Source: Leuctra nigra (taxonomy: Eukaryota; Arthropoda; Insecta; Plecoptera; Leuctridae). From it: a stretch of DNA of 64,000 nt. The notes under the pieces were generated by a model. That model worked only from the letters and a program-made list of their open reading frames with translations, was not told where the DNA came from and searched no databases. The stretch lies in contig OW203767.1 in assembly GCA_934045905.1 (NCBI GenBank), positions 14,015,073 to 14,079,072 on the forward strand. The letters run 5' to 3'. Position 1 is the first letter of the stretch, and every line of letters starts with the position of its first letter. A program made the translations under genes and the position numbers. Below are positions 35,023 through 47,000 of the stretch, piece by piece.

Positions 35023-36891
35023 CTTGAAAATGTCTTCACTTCTGTCTCCTCCACAACGTCTTTATTCTCTTAGACACATTTCTTTATATTTTATACCCGC
35101 TTGTGTTCCTGGTATTCTGCATCACACCAATTCAATGTATTGTCTGTCAAATACCATATTTACCAAGTAGGTATCTACCACGTTGATTATTATGTTTGTC
35201 AACAGTCTCCTTGAAAAACACTCCATTAAAAAAGCAGTCAAGTCTACTCATGAAAAACGACATAAAAATCATTTATAAAAAGTCAATAAAAAGTCAAAAA
35301 GATTTTTAAAATATACTAATACTGACATCAATTTATTGGCTTCAGAAGTATAGTTTGTCAACACAGTGGGTCTAGGTGTAGCGTAACGACTTGGTTGAGT
35401 AAAGCGACCGCCCACTAGAGACTAGACGCAATGTCATGGTGTTTGTCGCCTGTCAATTATTGACACTGCAAGAGATTCGGTAATGATAGGGTAGATTTCA
35501 TTGTCATTTTCAAGTGTTTTGTGACGTAGGGTCTTCATGGTTTTGTTTTATATAGAATTAATTATGGCCATGAAAAAAAAACACAATGCAATTATGGTGT
35601 ACGCTATCATAACTACATCTGAATTCTGAATGACATATGATTTTTACCAGTTACTTCACTGACTCTGGATGACGGTAAACGATTAAAAATCTTTCCGTGT
35701 CAGATAATATTTCACTGTAATCAACAACTATATCGGAAGACTTCTGTAATGATTAAATAAATTGACCATGTTTGCGCACCCCCTCCCCCCCATCCCTCCA
35801 TCCTACAAGAGCAGATACGCCAGCCAGCCCTCGGACTCCATGTGACTGTGGAACTGCTCGGTGTAATCGCCGTTTACACCGATACGTCATCGTCACGTGA
35901 TATCTGATCACCGGTCACTACTCGATCACCGAATACAAGAATGTCACATGGAGTCGAGGAGTAGCATGAACTCTTATCAGAAAGTGTTGTGAAAATAGTT
36001 CTCTCTCATTGACTCATGAGGTGACTCAACTTCTTGGTCGGTTCACTGTAAAGTCTGCTCAACTGATTGAATTGGTGAGCTTTTTTACTTCTAAACGAAC
36101 GTTGTTAAAATGCATTGAGGTTATAACCCACGAAATATAGCCTTTTTTGTAGAATCTATTTCTCAGTATAACATTTGGTGTGAAAATTTCAGTAAAAGAA
36201 TTAGACTTTATAGGAAACTAAAAAAAATATTTATTATGAATTATTTTCAGACATACCAATATTTACCATAAGCCCTAAATATTACCCAATATTTAATTTA
36301 TATATGACAAAATCGACGTTTCCTTTTTTTAATTTCTGTCAATATTTCAATCACTAATTCCGAAAAGAGACGTATCAGGGTGTCTATTCTATAACCTTAT
36401 TTTCCCAATACTGTTGGAATCAGATTCAAGCAGAATCGGAATTTTAAAGTTATAGAATAGGGTCCTACTAAATAAGGAATTACCGATACAGGTGGAAAAG
36501 GATTGGATTGGAATGAGCATGAATTCAGTAAGTTCTCTGAAACTAAACTATTTAGATAAGTACTTGTAACATATGTACACTCGTGGAAATAAGTTCTAAA
36601 TACCCTCCTTTCCCATTTCCATGCATTTAATTTGGTTTATTCTTTCCCTCGACCGTTATCCCTGGAAAAGTTATTTAATGTGGTCCGGTGAATGGAGGGT
36701 AATTAACACGGAACTTATTTCCAAGAGTTTACATCAATAAGAAATGACTTCGACACATTTTACACCAAATTCGAATTTATTTTATACTATAACATGTGGG
36801 TAAAGAGGAGAGAGGCTTAGTAAATGGCTCAATCAACAGTCAATAGTTGCAGAGTTCTTCTTTGAAGACGCGGTCCAGATTCTGGAGGAGT
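35023..36891. promoter_or_regulatory. upstream region of OBP2 and 3' flank of OBP3
   Basis: A TATA box, GGGTATAAAAT, lies at about 35090-35098, roughly 70 bases before the start codon. The proximal shared block is at 35105-35200 and the distal shared block at 35370-35525. Around 35760-35910 a segment (TGTTTGCGCA, ACGCCAGCCAGCCCT, CTCGGTGTAATCGCCGTTT) recurs at 53180-53320 downstream of OBP5's neighbourhood. The right part carries the OBP3 polyadenylation signal at 36776-36781 (minus). Confidence 0.55.
35090..35099 (-). promoter_or_regulatory. TATA box of OBP2
   Basis: GGGTATAAAAT on the minus strand, about 70 bases upstream of the start codon. It is in the same context as TATA boxes of OBP3, OBP4 and OBP5. 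Confidence 0.6.
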
Positions 36892-39800
36892 TTAATCCGG
36901 CAGTAACTGAAATAGAACAATACATCAACTCATCAGTGTAACTGTTAATGATAACTAACATTTGATATTACATATGGCACATTATTAATTTTCTAGCAAG
37001 ATTCGGAATTGTGACGTACGTGGTACAGCACAGTGTAAGACGAGAAGAGTGTTTTTGAAACAGGAAAAATAAAGAGAAAAGGACAGGGAATTCCGAATTG
37101 GAGAAAAAAATGTTAGCATTGTTAAGATAACTAGGGTGAGGTGTAAAATGTGACGTCACTTCCGGTTTCAAAATAATTGGCGTTGAAACAATGTGGTAAA
37201 AATTGCATCAAAATCGATGAGATAGCAAATTGCTTGTAAGACCGAGAAGAAAGACGTGTATTTTCGTTCGACCGCATCACTAAATCTGTGATTCAATTGT
37301 CTAAACTTACCGAGAAGTCAGGCAAGTTCTTGTGAACACACGCCACCATTTTCACTCCGATGTGGCACTTGTCAGATATTCCGGTATCAACTGAAATAGA
37401 AGAGGAAACTCGAGTTTATACCAACTTAAAACAGACTATAACTATAGAATATATCAAGACACTAGGCAATAATTTTTTGTTAAAAAGATAATAGGGAAGT
37501 GAAGTGAAGTTTAGATTTTAGAATAATAAATATTTTATGACAGTTGAGATGTTGTTGACGACAGATGTCGTATTATTTTTGCTGTGTGATGAATAGTTTT
37601 CAAGGAACGAATTTACAAAGGTTGGTAGATTGTAGCTGTCCATGAAACACAATTTGTGGGACGCGCAGCGCTCGAATACGCTATCTGGTGGAAGATTTTT
37701 GAACTTGACTTTGGTGGATCAGCATTCACTTCGGGCCGCCTACACGGGCTAACTAAGTGCTACTAAACCGAGATTATTTTAGTATTTCTTCCGGTTATTT
37801 GATGATTTGATTTGCTCGCACCTTTCATCCACACAAATGTTTGACATATTATACTATTTATTTAGTTCAATTAGATTTAAATATAATACATGATAGCGTT
37901 ATTTCCATGTGTTTTACTGATCATATCTTCTAGTCTTAGCTGCCATACATTGCGAGTTTCAGTGAATTTCGCACCTATTTAGGTATTTTGTGAGTATAAA
38001 AGTGCTGTACTATACAACTGGAGCTGAAAACTAAATTTATGCGATATACAAAGACGTATAAAAACGATAGTAGACCGTACCTTTCATAAGAATATGCGAT
38101 GGGGTGAAAATACGGCTCCTATTTGCCAACGGGACGGAATATTCAAAGACATATTTTCGTACCACTTCGAGTGTTGACATTCTCAATTGCCGTTATTGAT
38201 TGAACTACACCACAATTATTATTTAAGAAACCTTCAATTTAAACCCATTCATCAGAACTTAATTTTTATTTTTGCTTTCATTACTGATTTATTTCAGTGG
38301 AGAATTAAACAGTCATGCAAAGCAATAAAATGCATAGATAGTTACTTCTATTTACTATTGTTCTCCAAGCATATTTTGCTATTACTTAAATATCTTTGAT
38401 ATTCGCTTAAATTAATAAATACTTAAAAATGTGTAGGTACTATGTTTGAATGATGCACCAAGAACATGATAATCACTCCGAGGATAAATTAAATAACTAT
38501 CTCCCTTGCCCGCGAAACGAGTCACAGATCAGATGAAATCAAATAATTAAATAAATATCTATTCAGAAACAAATATACATTTTGGAGCTTCATACTGTAA
38601 GACGCAATAAACAGTTAATCTATTAAAACTTAAAAGTGAATTCGATTTGAATAATTCAACTGACAGCCCTCAAAGATATTGTCAATAGATCCTATATACC
38701 GATCAGGCTATCATAGTTTGTTGAAATAAAGAACTGAATAAAAATTAACTAGGTGGGTCCATAATACAATAAATAATTTTCATGATGTGTGGTTTTGTTA
38801 ATACATGTGGAAAATATAATTTAAGTACCTATACATACTTTGATTTTTGGTACAATTAAGGAAGAATGTGCCGTTGTTGCAATTGGAAAGTCAGTCTGAG
38901 AGATCCGATAATAATTCAATTTTTTAAGTGCCATGTCATCAATAACACCCGAAATATGTGTGCACACATATAGTACACGTGATAACTATCAATTAGACGT
39001 AAAAGTTTTTGAATTCCGTCTAAAAATATGTAACTAAACGTCCCCGAATAACAGGTAAACTTGGCATAAAGGGTAGGAGAATAGCACTGTGCAAACACGT
39101 GACAGAAACTGATCCACTAAACTCGGCCACTTCCTGTCATGTGCGTTTCCGTTGCGCTTCCCGCCAGAGCCGGTTCTATGCATCCCGTAACACAGGGAAC
39201 ACGGCGTGTGACGTACAGCTTGTTTTTGCAGAGGAGTGAAATGTCGAAAACTAATAAATTAATTATGGGAAATATATGAATTAAAAATATAATAAAATTT
39301 CACATTGCTCTTTGAGGCTATTCTGTATATAAACAAAATATAATCTCAACATTCACCTATTCCCCATTGCTGTAATAGTTACCTTCTTTGTCGCAGATAG
39401 CGTGGGCTGCGAGGGCCTTCTCCAGCATCTCTGGATTATCAGCGAACATTTTCTTGCACAACTCCAGTGCATGTTCTCGCTGGTAGACGCCATCTTTCAA
39501 GATGCCTGCTTTCTCGAACAGACAACCGACGAAACACTGCAACAGATACACAACATTGCTTCAAGACACTGCCTCACATCATTCACAGATCTTTGCTCGT
39601 GATTTGAAAATCTGTCAATTCAATCTGTATGGCGAAGCACGCCGTCTCGAGGGAATGTAGAGTGTTGAATCCAGACATTTTTCTCGGGAGGGGCACTTGA
39701 ATAGTTGGGGGTGGCATTTTTTTGGTACTTTTTTATGTTGGTGTTGGGGGGGGGGGGGGGGGGGGAGTTAATTTATGAATATGCTTGTAGTTGTACAAAG

Positions 39801-41823
39801 CACAAAGCAATTATTATATGTAATATATTTTGAAAAGTCACAGTGGAAAACAGGGGGTTCGGAGGCATAGCCCCCGAGAAAATTTTTGATCAAGGTCATT
39901 CGTTTAGGTACAATTTTGAATCACAGTGTATAGCTATTTTGGGGAATTATAAATTGCAAAATATCCAAAAAATGGTCTAAGAGATTTAATAATAGGTACA
40001 TTTATTGAACTTATCAGGATATGCATGTCCGGGGCGCATAGCCCCGGAAATTTTTTGGAATTTTAACTCAATTCTAACCGTTTTGGAAGGTTTTTGACAT
40101 GATCCGTCTATTTTTACGTGTTTTTTCACATATTATTTTGAAGGTATTTTGAATAGGTATTTGTGCCGGGGGGGGGGGGGGGGGGGGGGGCACATGCATA
40201 CCTCGGGGGGGGGGGGGGGGGGGGGGGGGAAGCACTGCCCCCCCGAGGTATGCCTGGATTCAACACTGGGAATGTAATGCATCAAGGTCAAATGTTTCGC
40301 TGCGCCGGCTGAGAATGTCTCACATTTTACCAGATTGCAGGGAAACCGGACACAGTACCAGAATATGCTTCGCGTGTGGTCGTATTTTAAATGTGTAGAC
40401 ATGATCTGATCGAAAACCGAATGAATAATACGTCTTAATTAAGTCAGAATATGGATTTGAAGTGTGCCTTCAACATCCTTCAAGGTCACATTCATTGCTG
40501 TCGTTTCCCAACGTAGAGCAAATGTCAATGCTTATAAATGTTTATTTCATTTCATTTCATGTGTTTATCATTGTACAATGTTCATTTTATAACAGTTGGA
40601 GACTGGAGTGACACCTCCATTTATACCAAGAGGTGTGGAGGTGCATTCGAAATAATAACATATAAAATATAAAAAATATTTGAATTTTGAATGCACCCGT
40701 AGGTACACTCAACAAATGATAAAACGGTATTTGAAAGAAATGAATTGGATGAAAAAAATGTGAAGTCATAATCCGATGAAGTCTATGCTAACTCGTCATC
40801 AACATCTAGTAGGTGAGCTCTGATTTCATTGATAATAACAAGGATTTATTGTCAAGGAGCCTGACCAGCAGCCAATCCGTTCTGTACAAATACCGTTTTT
40901 TATTGGTTTGAGTGTACTTACACCGAAGTGAAAGATTCTTATTACCTTGCCTCTCTCTGTGAGTGGTAGTTGTTGTTTCTTGAGCAACGACAGATCAGCT
41001 GTAAAAGAAGATGGCGGTCAGTAGGCATTTGTCCTGGTTGTCATTGATAATGTGAGAATCATGCTTACGTGGAGATGGCTTTTCTTCCTTGATGCAGGTG
41101 TTGATCACAGACATGTGTCTCGCGTGGTCGTGCTGGGTAGAAGTACACAGCATTTAGAAATCAATGTCTTCACCTCCACATTCAACTTTAGATGATACAC
41201 TTTAGACATTTGTATTTTCACAATTATTTATTTAACTATTTTTTGTTTAGAAAATTAGTTCTTTGATTGGCGTATGTACCGTCATATTCCAAGCTTGAGC
41301 CTTGATACCTTTAAGTTCTTTACCTAAGTTCTAAGTTCTATATAGAGGTAGAAGGCCCGATGGCCACTTCAAAGATTCTTGAGGTGAGCTCAAAAACAAT
41401 TCTATCTGCTCTTATCCAATCATATATGTTTATTACTCTGTTTATGATTTATTCTGTATTTGTTTTCGATTAATTAGTAATTAATATTATGATTTAGATT
41501 ATTGTTTATTTCGATTGTGTATTTTTTGTTATATTATGTATTATGTATATTATGTATTATGTTATATTATGTAATCATTTACCAATTTATTTTTGTGTAT
41601 CATACCACGGACAAGTCATATTGAAAGAAAATACTTCAATATATCGGTATTTGTTAAAGACAATTTGCAATTGATTGAGCTTGATTACAATATGACTACA
41701 AATATAATCAACTCAAAAATCGAGAGAATGTACTTCGGGCCTTCTACTTCTGAGGTACAGAGTTGACTTACTCCTGCGGACGCGACAGCCACTAGAACAG
41801 ATACAACGACAAACACCTTCATC
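36892..41823 (-). CDS. odorant-binding protein 3 of the array
   Basis: Exons 41773-41823, 41069-41132, 40946-40998, 39383-39536, 37311-37390 and 36892-36906; 138 aa. It has a 17-residue signal peptide, six cysteines in classical spacing plus an accessory cysteine in LELCKK, and a terminal micro-exon encoding L-L-P-D and stop. Introns are the longest in the array: intron 3 is about 1.4 kb and holds a hAT MITE with three long poly-G tracts, and intron 4 is about 2 kb. Exon 1 is only 14 bases from a GTAC-ended MITE in intron 1. The minus-strand AATAAA is at 36776-36781. Confidence 0.9.
39659..40267. mobile_element. non-autonomous hAT element with poly-G tracts in OBP3 intron 3
   Basis: Ends AGTGTTGAATCCAG and CTGGATTCAACACT are flanked by an eight-base duplication GGGAATGT (39651-39658 and 40268-40275). 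There is a two-base asymmetry at the left end. The interior has G runs of about 20, 23 and 25 bases (39746-39765, 40168-40190, 40205-40229) and two copies of the palindromic GGGGCGCATAGCCCC-type core, related to those in the elements at 12316 and 24339. Confidence 0.85.
41341..41758. mobile_element. GTAC-ended MITE in OBP3 intron 1
   Basis: The left end, AGAGGTAGAAGGCCC, matches the right end read backward, GTACCTCAGAAGTAGAAGGC. GAGGTGAGCTCAAAAAC follows the left end, as in the element at 56880. It sits 14 bases inside intron 1 from exon 1. The interior includes TATTATGTAT microsatellite-like sequence. Confidence 0.65.
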
Positions 41824-41869
41824 TTGATGATATCTTCACTTCTATGACATCAACCACTCTATTCGACTC

Positions 41870-41878
41870 TTTATACCC
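41870..41878 (-). promoter_or_regulatory. TATA box of OBP3
   Basis: GGGTATAAAG on the minus strand, the same ten-base context as in OBP4 and OBP5. Confidence 0.65.
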
Positions 41879-42882
41879 TTCCTATAACAGTGCGTAGTAT
41901 TCCGTACCTCCCACATTTCCATGCTACATTGTCCATAGAACACCATGTTTAACAGCTAACTACCGGACTGATTACATGTTTTCATCGCAACCGTTTCCTC
42001 ATACAAAACAAACTATTCGTGTAAAACAGAATTTAATCAAATATCAGACTAAACAGATGTTATTTAAATATAAGATTTAAAAAGATATTAAATATAAATG
42101 CACTGCTGGAAAGTGGCGATTAGCGACAGTATCAATACTGATGAACCAACATGAACATTTCTCTACTTTTAAGACATTGTCTCGTTCAATTCATCGGATT
42201 TCGAGGTTGCATATCACTCCTAATAAAAGAGAATAATATTATATTATATCGGATAAACGAGTTAAAATTATAAATCCACACATATTTCGAGATGTTTCTA
42301 TCTTCTTCATCAGGTACACACTGACGTGAAATCCACTTAGACCGCCAAACCCCAGATAAAAACAGCTGATGTAAACAACAAAATCGCCAGATCAATCACA
42401 ACACAGATAGCAGCTAACCGGCTAATAAACACACCGTGACTTAGCAACAGTGACCACTTTTGAATCCCGTGAATGTGCACTGTGAAAGAAGTTCGTATCA
42501 CAATAGTGTTTCTATAGGTGCAGGGCGGCGAATGGATTTCATTTACAAATAATTTAATGTAAGAGTGTCATGTAAGTCTCCTTTATATTATTATTGACAC
42601 AATCACAATTTGACACCTCACAATTTTAGGTAACGATCCGCCACTGTATTTAGAGATGACGATTTATCATTTGAGATATTCAGTAAATAGTAATGAATAA
42701 TGATAGAGGACGGATTTGATTGCCATTGTCAAGTGTGTTATGGTGTAAAGTTCTCATTGTTTTCTGTGGAAGAATACACTAGATTTCTATACGCTCTCGC
42801 CAAAACTATCACTTGCGCTTCTTTTTACTCGTGCTTCCACGGGAATAATTTCTAGTAATGTCCTTCCTGATATACCTGGAGG

Positions 42883-43507
42883 CAGGGTTGGGTAAGTTAC
42901 CAAAAATAAAGTAACTTTAGAAAGTTACGTTACTTTCTCCAAAAAAGTAACTAGTTAAAGTTAAAGTTACTGAGAAAATATAGGTAACTGAAAGTTACAT
43001 TTTCAGTGAAAGTTACTATGAAAGTTACTCTGATAAAAATTGATAATTTTGAGGGAAAACTTGACAACGAGATGGCAGTAACCACGTGACATTATGTTGA
43101 CTGGTGATGTATCAATGCGCGGGGGGGGGGGGGGGGTGAACGGATAGATGACCATTTCATTTTGCATGTAGAGCAAGCTAAGACCAAAGGAGGGGGAGGG
43201 GAAGGGCTGGTTAGGGTCGCGCGTACTCAGGTAGGCAGGAAATGAAATGATTTGATGCGTGCTAAATTTAGATACAGGTAAAATGTTTGGTTTACAATGT
43301 CAAGTTTTCTCTCAGGAGAGAAGACATAACGTGTTCTAGAGTAACTTTCTTGGTAACTTTTAAAAATCAAAAAGTTCCCGTAGGAAAAGGAACTTAGGCG
43401 TAATTAAGTTACCAGGTTTAAAAAGTATTGAGTTACCATAAAAGTTACTGAAAAAGTAACGCGTTACCGGTAACGCGTTACTTTTGTTAAGTTACTACCC
43501 AACCCTG
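42883..43507. mobile_element. non-autonomous hAT element with GTTAC arrays
   Basis: 625 bases with ends CAGGGTTGGGTAAGTTAC and its near-complement, flanked by a perfect eight-base duplication CCTGGAGG (42875-42882 and 43508-43515). AAAGTTAC/GTAACTTT phrases recur many times in both subterminal zones. A 16-base G run lies at 43121-43136. No transposase frame. Confidence 0.95.
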
Positions 43508-44066
43508 CCTGGAGGTCTATTCTTGAAACAGTTAATCACGTCATAACTCCAAGTTATGAAATCATAAGGAGGTTTGTCCTATCTCTCACCATGTTAATAT
43601 TATGACTTTTCGTCATATCATAACTTATGACGTGATAACTGTTCCGAGAATAGAGGCACGTGTTTTATAGAGCGCAGTTTTCTTACATAACTTTTATAAG
43701 TAAATTCCATTTATTAAAATGTTATTTGAGAATGCAGGAATGCTGGTGGAAGAATTTTATTAGAGGTGTAAAATCAATCAATAATGAGGTATAGATGCAC
43801 AAACTATGAAAGTGTTACCCCCTCCTCCCCAGTTTTAGATAATAATAAATAAATGAGGAGGAGGAAATAGGCAATCACATCACCATATTTTACCACAAAT
43901 ATTTTATTTGACATGGTGTATTTTCTGAGATGGTGCTTCGAGAGGTTTTAACGGGTGTGAAAGCTAGAGAAGATGGCGAAGTAATGTCTCAATCAACAGA
44001 TATATTGGATATGCGAAGTCGTCGTCGGCGGGAGGCTGCAGGTCCTGATGATGGCAATGGCGGAGT

Positions 44067-47000
44067 TTATTCCGGAATCATCTGAAATAGAAGATATTGA
44101 AGATATTGTAACGCGTTGATAAGCGAGCACCGACATGTGCAAAACGAAAATTCTAAACACACAAAAGCCTAAGCTAAAACCTATGCTAAAACACTGAAAC
44201 ACAGGAACACTTTAAGCAGAGATGCCGCCAAAAAAGTCAAATGAGACCTTGCTTGCTATTTGCTACTTAGTTTCTTTTATATTTTACTATTTTGTCCTCT
44301 TGAATTATGTAGTAAGATTCGGTAAGGGTAGAGTGAGCTCACATTACAAGAATGTGAGAGTTTTGTGAAATGAAAATCAAATTCAGGATTAGAACAGGGT
44401 TGCGATTCTAGAAATATTATTGATTGCTGGTGGAATAGCAATCTGTATAAAGCTTATGGCAAAATCTCATTGCTTATGAAATTGCGACCGCTTTGCAGTT
44501 ATAGAATCCCTACACCGGGAGATAATTGAAGAATTAAGAGGAATTCAATAAACAATTTTGGATCGAGTTTGGATGTAATGCTATTCTCAAAGAAGTAGCT
44601 CCATTTCACAGATAAATTGGAAACAATGAAATGCTTGGTATGGTCCAAGGAAGATTGCTAATGGACTACGAAGAATATGGAACGATATGTATGTGGGATG
44701 AACTTACATTGAACTGTGGCATGTTCTTGTGGAGACATCCGATCAACTTTACTCCGTTGTGGCACTTGTCCTGTAATCCTGTGTCAACTGAAAGAGAAGA
44801 GAGAATTTACAATCTTTAAGTAGGTACTGAAAACGCTCAGTGTAACGCGTTGATGAGCGAGCACGGGTACGTGCAAATTCACGAACCGGAAATGCGTACA
44901 CAACGCACAGAAAACATATACATCCATATTGAATTGAAATATGATACATTCAATCAACATACCTAAAAGTATGGGCTTTTCATCGAAACTTGAAAATAGT
45001 ATCTAAGCACCCTGAGTATATCAGATTCAATTCAATTGGCACTGGAAAACATTCATTTCGATACTTAATTTCTGACAAAAATGTCAATAAGTTTATAAGT
45101 TGGTCTTAAGACGGCTGGGTAGTGAGTTTGACCTTGACGAGTTTTTAAATCGATTTTTATCAATATCTTTTTCCAGTGTAATTGTTAACAAAATAGGGCT
45201 ATGGACGTGAATTCAGAACAGTTCAATGAAAATAATTTCATAGCTTGTAATTGTTTATTTGATTTACTTTGTCCAACAGGTGTTTAGAACCCGAAAATTT
45301 AGTAATTTTCGGGTTCTAAACACCTGTTGGACAAAATAAAACTAATAGCTTATTCCAAACTATGAAATTATTTTCATTGAACTGTTCTGATTTCACGTCC
45401 ATAGCCCTATTTTGTTAACAATTACACTGGAAAAAGATATTGATAAAAATCGATTAAAAAACTCGTCAAGGCCACGCTCACTACCAAGCCCTCTTAAAGT
45501 TTGATGAGATTTATTGAAGACCATTTTCATTTTTCAGCCCATCAGGAGATTCAAATTAAATTTTAACCAATAAATGGATTTCAAAAAAATTAGGGTCTGC
45601 AAACAGAGAAGGTTGTATCTACATGTGTGCAAAATTTCAGGCCGATCGGTGAAACGGTGCAACTTATATTGCTCCAGTAAAAAAAAAAGAGTCAAGGGAG
45701 TCGCTCGCTTCGCTCGTTCAACAAGATGGTATCACAAGCTATTCACCACATTCGGTACTTCGCAAGACTGTTTGGGGAGAAGAGGAATGATGGTTTTCAT
45801 TGAGAAGCTAATTGCTGTATTTAGTTACCTTCTTTATCGCAGATGGCGTGAGTGGCGAGGGCCTTCTCCAGCATCGCTGGATCGTTAGCGAACATTTTCT
45901 TACACATCTCCAGCGTATATTCTCGCTGGAAGACTCCATTCTTGAAAATACCGGCTTTCTCGAAAAGACAACCGACAAAACACTGTAACAAGTACACAAG
46001 ATCATGAAGTGAGGTTAGAATGATTCTCAAACTCAGCCTCTAGCAGGGGTGCAGTCCTAGTAAAATAAGTGCCAAGGCGCCGAAAACAACACCTGGAAAA
46101 GAGGAAGGGGGGGGGGGGGGGCAAAATTCCCAATTAAAAATTAACTATTTTAGTGATGGTTTTATGCATTTGGCACCATGATTTAAATTAGATTTTAAAA
46201 TTATCTAGTGTAACAAAAGTTAAGATGCAATTTATTTACAATTTCAAAGAATACAATCGTAAACCATCGATGAGTTTAATGGATTTTGAAAGAGATGGCA
46301 CGGCTCGCCCTGTCTGTTTCCCAACTGCATCCCTCCCCTGCCACTAAGTACCCATTCCTCTCTTGTAGGGACTTGCATATCTTATGTAGTATCTTCGATC
46401 AGTGCATACCTTGCCTTTGTCATCAATCGGCAGTTGTTGTTTCTTCAGCAACTCCAAATCCGCTGCAAGAGAAGACGACCATCAGTAGACATTTGCATTG
46501 GCGTCCACAGGGGGGGGGGGGGGGCAAGAGGGGGCGCTTGCCCCCCTTGGATGTCAGGAAAACATAATTTTTTGAGGTGATTTTTCGTAAGTTTCATTCA
46601 CAAAAACTAATTTCCAGACTGTCAAAAACCAAAAAATGCCCTGCGGGGCAAGGTAGGGTCATGCCCTCCACCACCCCAAAGTGTCAGAAATATTGAATAT
46701 TTCAACAAAATTCACCTTATAGCGTCTCAAAATTGATTTCAAAGTGTCCGAAAACCAAAAAATGTCCTGCGGGACATGGTTGGGGGCATGCCCTACACGC
46801 CGAATTGGCTATAACAAAACTTTGCCTCCACCATCCCCAAAATGTAAAATTTAAAAAAAAAGTGAATATTTCAACAAAATACACCTCATAACGTCTCAAA
46901 ATTGATTTCAAAGTGTCCAAAACCAAAAAACGGCTTCCCCCCTTAACCCGGAGAAAATAGTTTTCCTTGCCATGCCCCCCCCCCCCCCCCCCTCCCCCCC

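Larger units (their letters stand above)
41824..44066. promoter_or_regulatory. upstream region of OBP3, with a hAT element, and 3' flank of OBP4
   Basis: TATA box GGGTATAAAG at 41870-41878 (minus), about 50 bases before the start codon. The proximal shared block is at 41885-41990 (TACCTCCCACA, ACACCATGTTTAAC, GCTAACTACC, TGATTACATG). A distal shared block near 42690-42765 (AATGATAGAG, GATTTGATTGCCATTGTCAA) matches OBP1, OBP2 and OBP5 upstream DNA. A hAT element occupies 42883-43507. OBP4's AATAAA is at 43903-43908 (minus). Confidence 0.55.

Noticed and set aside
46020..46320. A possible further hAT element starting CAGGGGTGCAGTCC with a 15-base G run
   Set aside because: No matching right end or target duplication could be found, so only the G run is mentioned.
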